Shown here: piece after piece, positions 56,779 to 59,596 of the stretch | Numbering within the stretch: position 1 is the stretch's first letter | How the letters are laid out: every line of letters starts with the position of its first letter | Assembly: GCA_019114585.1 (NCBI GenBank) | Contig: DXFE01000109.1 | Coordinates: 1 to 59,596, forward strand | Origin: Gemmiger_A avium | GTDB taxonomy: Bacteria; Bacillota; Clostridia; Oscillospirales; Ruminococcaceae | Direction: 5' to 3' | DNA length: 59,596 nucleotides | Notes under the pieces: generated by a model | Database searches by the model: none | The model's input: only the letters and a program-made list of their open reading frames with translations | Told to the model about the DNA's origin: nothing | Position numbers and translations under genes: made by a program

Positions 56779-57471
56779 TTACAGAAATTGCGCAAACACC
56801 GAGGCGGTAACTACAGTGAGAAGCCCTGCTACCGCCACCGCCAGACCACTCATGGCGCCCTCCACCTGGCCCATCTCCATGGCCTTGGCGGTGCCGATGG
56901 CATGAGAGGCATTGCCCAGCGCCAGCCCCCGGGCTACCGGTTCCTCAATGCGGAACAGGGCAAATACCCCGTCGGCAATTACGCTGCCCAGGATACCGGT
57001 GACGATGATGGTGGCCACCGTGATGGTGACAATGCCGCCCAATTCTTCCGACACGCCCATACCAATGGCGGTGGTGATGGACTTGGGCAGCAGGGTCACG
57101 TAGAGTTCATGCTCCAGGCCAAAGACCAGCGCGCAAATCAGAACCCCCACCATACTGGCCAGCACCCCCGCCACGATCCCGCAGATCACAGCGGTCAGGT
57201 GTTTTTTCAGCAGCGCCAGCTGTTCATACAGCGGCACCGCCAGGCAGACGGTAGCCGGGGTAAGCAGGTAAGACAAATACTGCCCGCCTGCGTTATAGGT
57301 TTGATAGTCCACCTTCATCACCGCGTTGACCCCGATCACGCAGATGACCGCAATCAGCAGCGGATTGAGGATGGCCAGCCGGAACCGGCGCTTGAGCATC
57401 AGCCCCACTTCATAGGCCAGCAGACTGACCACCGCGCCGAAAAACAGCGATTCTTCCCACACTCCGTTCAT
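56779..57471 (-). CDS. lrgB: LrgB family membrane protein
   Basis: A 230-residue membrane protein of about seven helices. LrgB hallmarks are LNPLLIAVICVIGV near 35, PKSITTAIGMGVSEELGG near 128 and GNASHAIGTAKAMEMG near 185. With LrgA it forms a holin-like or metabolite transport system; in several bacteria LrgAB/PlsY-like homologues move pyruvate or glycolate. The start was set at ATG 57471, which overlaps the lrgA stop by 4 bp; a longer frame runs antisense-like through lrgA and was rejected. Confidence 0.92.
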   Translation of the reverse strand: MNGVWEESLFFGAVVSLLAYEVGLMLKRRFRLAILNPLLIAVICVIGVNAVMKVDYQTYNAGGQYLSYLLTPATVCLAVPLYEQLALLKKHLTAVICGIVAGVLASMVGVLICALVFGLEHELYVTLLPKSITTAIGMGVSEELGGIVTITVATIIVTGILGSVIADGVFALFRIEEPVARGLALGNASHAIGTAKAMEMGQVEGAMSGLAVAVAGLLTVVTASVFAQFL

Positions 57472-57827
57472 TCGGCATCTCCTTTCCTGCGGCGGATGAC
57501 AAACTGGGTCACGGAACCGGTAACCGCCATCACCAGCACAGTGGTAAACAGGGTGGTCACCGCGACCGGCAGCAGCACCGGGGCCAGACTGGACCAGGCT
57601 TCGGTAAGCCCCACTGCTGCCGGAATAAACATAACCGGCATGATCTCGATCAAAAACAGCGCGGCCTGCCGTACCTGCCCCACCTTGAGCAGGCCGGTAC
57701 GCAAAAATACCAGCATCAGCACCAACCCGTATACACTGGCCGGAATCGGCAGCGGCAGCAGGGCTTTCAGAATTTCTCCCAGCAGCGATACCAGCAGGAT
57801 CCGGGAGAATTGTTTCAGCAGATTCAT
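57468..57827 (-). CDS. lrgA: CidA/LrgA family membrane protein
   Basis: A 119-residue protein of four helices. It contains the LGEILKALLPLPIPASVYGLVLM start and the FLIEIMPVMFIPAAVGL helix typical of CidA/LrgA. Partner of LrgB. ATG 57827 follows GAGGGAACCT; an upstream in-frame GTG (57839) lacks a ribosome site. First gene of lrgA-lrgB-gntR. Confidence 0.92.
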   Translation of the reverse strand: MNLLKQFSRILLVSLLGEILKALLPLPIPASVYGLVLMLVFLRTGLLKVGQVRQAALFLIEIMPVMFIPAAVGLTEAWSSLAPVLLPVAVTTLFTTVLVMAVTGSVTQFVIRRRKGDAE

Positions 57828-57859
57828 AGGTTCCCTCACACGGTTTTGCAGTCGGTTTC

Positions 57860-57915
57860 AACTGGTAGGACCAGTTGCGTTTTGCATTATACCCCACCGC
57901 CGGGGCGGTTGTCAA
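57860..57915 (-). promoter_or_regulatory. lrgA promoter with FadR-type operator
   Basis: -35 TTGACA (57910-57915), 18-nt spacer, -10 TATAAT (57886-57891). Perfect AACTGGT-AGG-ACCAGTT repeat at 57860-57876 lies just after the start point. The TGGT-N3-ACCA core is the consensus of FadR-class GntR proteins. Confidence 0.85.
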
Positions 57916-57917
57916 TG

Positions 57918-57952
57918 AAAAACGCCGGGCGCAAACCGCGCCCGGCGTTTTC
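57918..57952. terminator. Terminator after the unrecognised lipoprotein gene
   Basis: AAAACGCCGGGCGC / GCGCCCGGCGTTTT stem with AAACC loop; ends next to the lrgA -35. Confidence 0.85.
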
Positions 57953-57992
57953 CGGGTTTTATTGGGGCAGCGCCACTGCGGCGCAGAGACCG

Positions 57993-58604
57993 TCAGGTCC
58001 GAACTTCAAAATCGCCGGTCTCGCTGTTCCAGGTATAGGTCTCGCAGATATCCTGCGCATCCACCCGCAAAACGGTCTGCCCCGCCAGGTAACAGCGGTC
58101 GGACTCGTTCAGGGCCGGAAGCGATACCGCAAGCGTTTCCCACCGGGTCTCCTCAATGGCAAACAGCGCCGGATAATAGGAGGTGAAGCCATGGTAGGTG
58201 GCAGAGAGCAGGCAGAAAATGACCTCAGTGCCCTCCGGCGAGGGCAGATACTCGACCTGCACATCGTCCCCCTGCAAGTCCTTGCTGGCAACCACCTTCA
58301 GGTCTTCGACAGTATAGATAACCGCCAGCGTCCGGTCGAGGCCTTCCACGTGGACGGTTGACTCATATTTGAATAGCGCGCACAATTCCTGCGCCGAGGG
58401 CGAGGAAAAGCTTCCGTAATGAACTGACTCCAGCGAAAGTTTTCGGGGCTCTTCCCCTGTTATATTCTCAGCCAAAGGCTGTGCACCGTCGAGCAGGCGC
58501 TCTTCAAATGTTTTCTCCGGCTCTGCCACCGTATCATGCTGCATACAGGCGCACAGCAAAAGTCCCCCCATAAGAAGAACCACTAACAACAGCCGCCGCT
58601 TCAT
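57993..58604 (-). CDS. Unrecognised lipoprotein
   Basis: A 203-residue exported protein: lipoprotein signal with lipobox LLCAC near residue 20, then a mixed alpha/beta domain of about 175 residues with no family that I recognise. Features include two scattered cysteines and acidic composition. ATG 58604 was chosen because the first ATG of the frame touches the AAAGGAG ribosome site. A TATACT (58658-58663, minus) gives its probable -10. It is monocistronic and divergent from the gene at 58871, which is also a single-span exported protein. Confidence 0.65.
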   Translation of the reverse strand: MKRRLLLVVLLMGGLLLCACMQHDTVAEPEKTFEERLLDGAQPLAENITGEEPRKLSLESVHYGSFSSPSAQELCALFKYESTVHVEGLDRTLAVIYTVEDLKVVASKDLQGDDVQVEYLPSPEGTEVIFCLLSATYHGFTSYYPALFAIEETRWETLAVSLPALNESDRCYLAGQTVLRVDAQDICETYTWNSETGDFEVRT

Positions 58605-58870
58605 CCTCGCCATCTCCTTTCGCTTTTCCGATCGCGTATTCTTCCCTCTCCGGTTTCAGTATACCATCCAGCGCTCCCCCGCGGCTACTGCCGGTTTTCA
58701 CAAAAAAGGCCGGGGATTTTGGACGGTGAAGCGGCCCGCCGGGCCGGTTTCGCCCGTGTTATCCTTTTGTTTCTTGCCCCGGCGGCACCGGGACGGCACA
58801 ATGAAAACAGAGGATCGGTTTTCCAGGCAGCCGCGCTGGAGGTCTGCGGCGGAAAGGACGAAACGCTGCC
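58605..58870. other. Divergent gap between two unrecognised exported-protein genes
   Basis: Contains the minus-strand -10 TATACT (58658-58663) and a GC-rich repeat CCCGCCGGGCC at about 58735. No further gene is supported; a 27-codon frame starting near 58798 overlaps the next start and has no ribosome site. Confidence 0.4.
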
Positions 58871-59515
58871 ATGAAAAAGTATGACTGGGAAAACTCGCAA
58901 CTCAAAACCCTGCTGGCCGCGCTGTGCATCTTCGGGGCGCCGCTTTTGCTGGCCTTTTTGCTGGCGCTGGCGATCCTGTATGTTCCGCCCGAGAAGGATA
59001 CCAACGACCCCAATTGGTGCTATTACAACAAGGAAACCCAATCGCTGGATGTGATTGAAACCTTTTGCGGAGACGACTGGCTGCTGGATCGGTTTACCCT
59101 TTCCGACAACTGTACCACCACCTACCAGCTGTCGGTGAGCGAGTGGAAAGCATTTTTCGACATGGACTGCCGGGAATCCCTGTATGTTACCGTGGACTTT
59201 GGAGAAGACCAGCCCGACCGGCCGGCAAACCAAGTGTCCTGCACGATCTGCTTTAACGGAGATCTTCCCGCCGTGGGGATGACGGAGCGGCTGCGCGAGC
59301 CGTCCGCTGTCATCCGGGAGATCGGCAATTACAGCGTCACCTGTTCGGAAATCTCCAGCGCAAACGCCGAACAGCACGGATTTTTCTTGACGGGCCCGCT
59401 GGAATATTCCGGTGTGGCCAGTTTCTCCCACAACGGCGCGGACTACTATCTAAGCACGCTGTCGGACGACCCGCAGTTTTTTGAAGAAACGCTGAATTCT
59501 CTTCTGGCGGTATAA
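58871..59515 (+). CDS. Unrecognised single-span membrane protein
   Basis: A 214-residue protein: short cytoplasmic start (MKKYDWENSQLK), one membrane helix (about 13-38), and a 175-residue extracellular part with several cysteines and the CTICFNGDLPAVGM and NGADYYLSTL segments. No known domain recognised; it may be a type II membrane protein sensing or binding something outside. The ribosome site is a distant AAAGGA (13 bp). The last 80 bp of the window after it contain no gene that I can support. Confidence 0.65.
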   Translation: MKKYDWENSQLKTLLAALCIFGAPLLLAFLLALAILYVPPEKDTNDPNWCYYNKETQSLDVIETFCGDDWLLDRFTLSDNCTTTYQLSVSEWKAFFDMDCRESLYVTVDFGEDQPDRPANQVSCTICFNGDLPAVGMTERLREPSAVIREIGNYSVTCSEISSANAEQHGFFLTGPLEYSGVASFSHNGADYYLSTLSDDPQFFEETLNSLLAV

Positions 59516-59596
59516 ATCGATTTTGCAGGCTTCAAACATCTCACAAGACTTTATGAAACTGGGCAATTCATGCACAAAGCCCCGCCGGACGATCTG

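Noticed and set aside
56779..57915. A 378-codon frame joining lrgB to upstream sequence
   Set aside because: The first half reads lrgA in the wrong frame; LrgB begins at ATG 57471 with the usual LrgA-LrgB ATGA overlap.

Overview
The window is a contiguous, gene-dense stretch of a high-GC Firmicute chromosome. It contains AGGAGG-type ribosome-binding sites, TTGACA/TATAAT promoters and GC-rich hairpin terminators. Gene content (reverse-type rubrerythrin, Na+-pump OadB/OadG subunits, DHHW/MBOAT/DUF4358 acetylation genes, ThyX, molybdenum hydroxylase) points to a strict anaerobe of the Oscillospiraceae/Ruminococcaceae type, in the Faecalibacterium/Gemmiger/Subdoligranulum neighbourhood. That placement is inference from gene content and was not tested by comparison. 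No phage, IS element, CRISPR array or rRNA was seen. One tRNA (Pro, GGG) is present.

Layout. 1-8.1 kb: BI-1 membrane protein, hemW, a GntR/UTRA regulator, a pyrB carrying a PyrI-like zinc tail, and a fructose unit (XRE regulator - DUF3169 - fruK, then fruA) whose promoter is covered by three identical-arm operators. 8.1-21.3 kb: reverse rubrerythrin, an ECF/HepT-like membrane protein, a DUF4358 lipoprotein with MBOAT and DHHW proteins, peptidase U32, mltG, GNAT, DUF2156-tmk-thyX (ATGA-overlapped) and pcrA. 21.5-33.6 kb: an oadG-oadB pair, an ABC exporter-like operon with a mosaic surface protein, ydcF, deoB, pyk-luxS, a ricin-lectin protein with a histone-H1-like tail, and sfsA.

33.66-38.5 kb is an ion-stress block. 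A leader matching the yybP-ykoY (Mn2+) riboswitch precedes a second, stand-alone oadB and a 42-residue OadG-like peptide. A leader matching the crcB (fluoride) riboswitch follows, ahead of a cation/proton antiporter, and then a marR-MATE operon with a large inverted-repeat operator. Pairing the Mn2+ riboswitch with an OadB paralogue is the most surprising observation here.

38.8-55.1 kb is a complete-looking molybdenum-hydroxylase island, all on the minus strand. From upstream to downstream it holds: the 2Fe-2S subunit; the Mo subunit; a FAD subunit with a whole GltD-type NAD(P)H oxidoreductase nested inside it; a decayed paralogue of that subunit; a nucleotidyltransferase-ModE fusion; a histidine-phosphatase-HD fusion; XdhC; a MoeA-like protein; MoaC; MoaA; a MOSC-MogA fusion; and modABC. 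A Crp/Fnr regulator is divergent from it across a perfect 20-bp palindrome. A ModE-like inverted repeat precedes modA. The molybdate importer feeds MoaA/MoaC/MogA/MoeA-like cofactor synthesis; NTP transferase and XdhC proteins would finish and insert the cofactor. MoaD/MoaE are not in the window.

56-59.6 kb: lrgA-lrgB with a FadR-type repressor and its TGGT-N3-ACCA operator, then two unrecognised membrane-anchored proteins.
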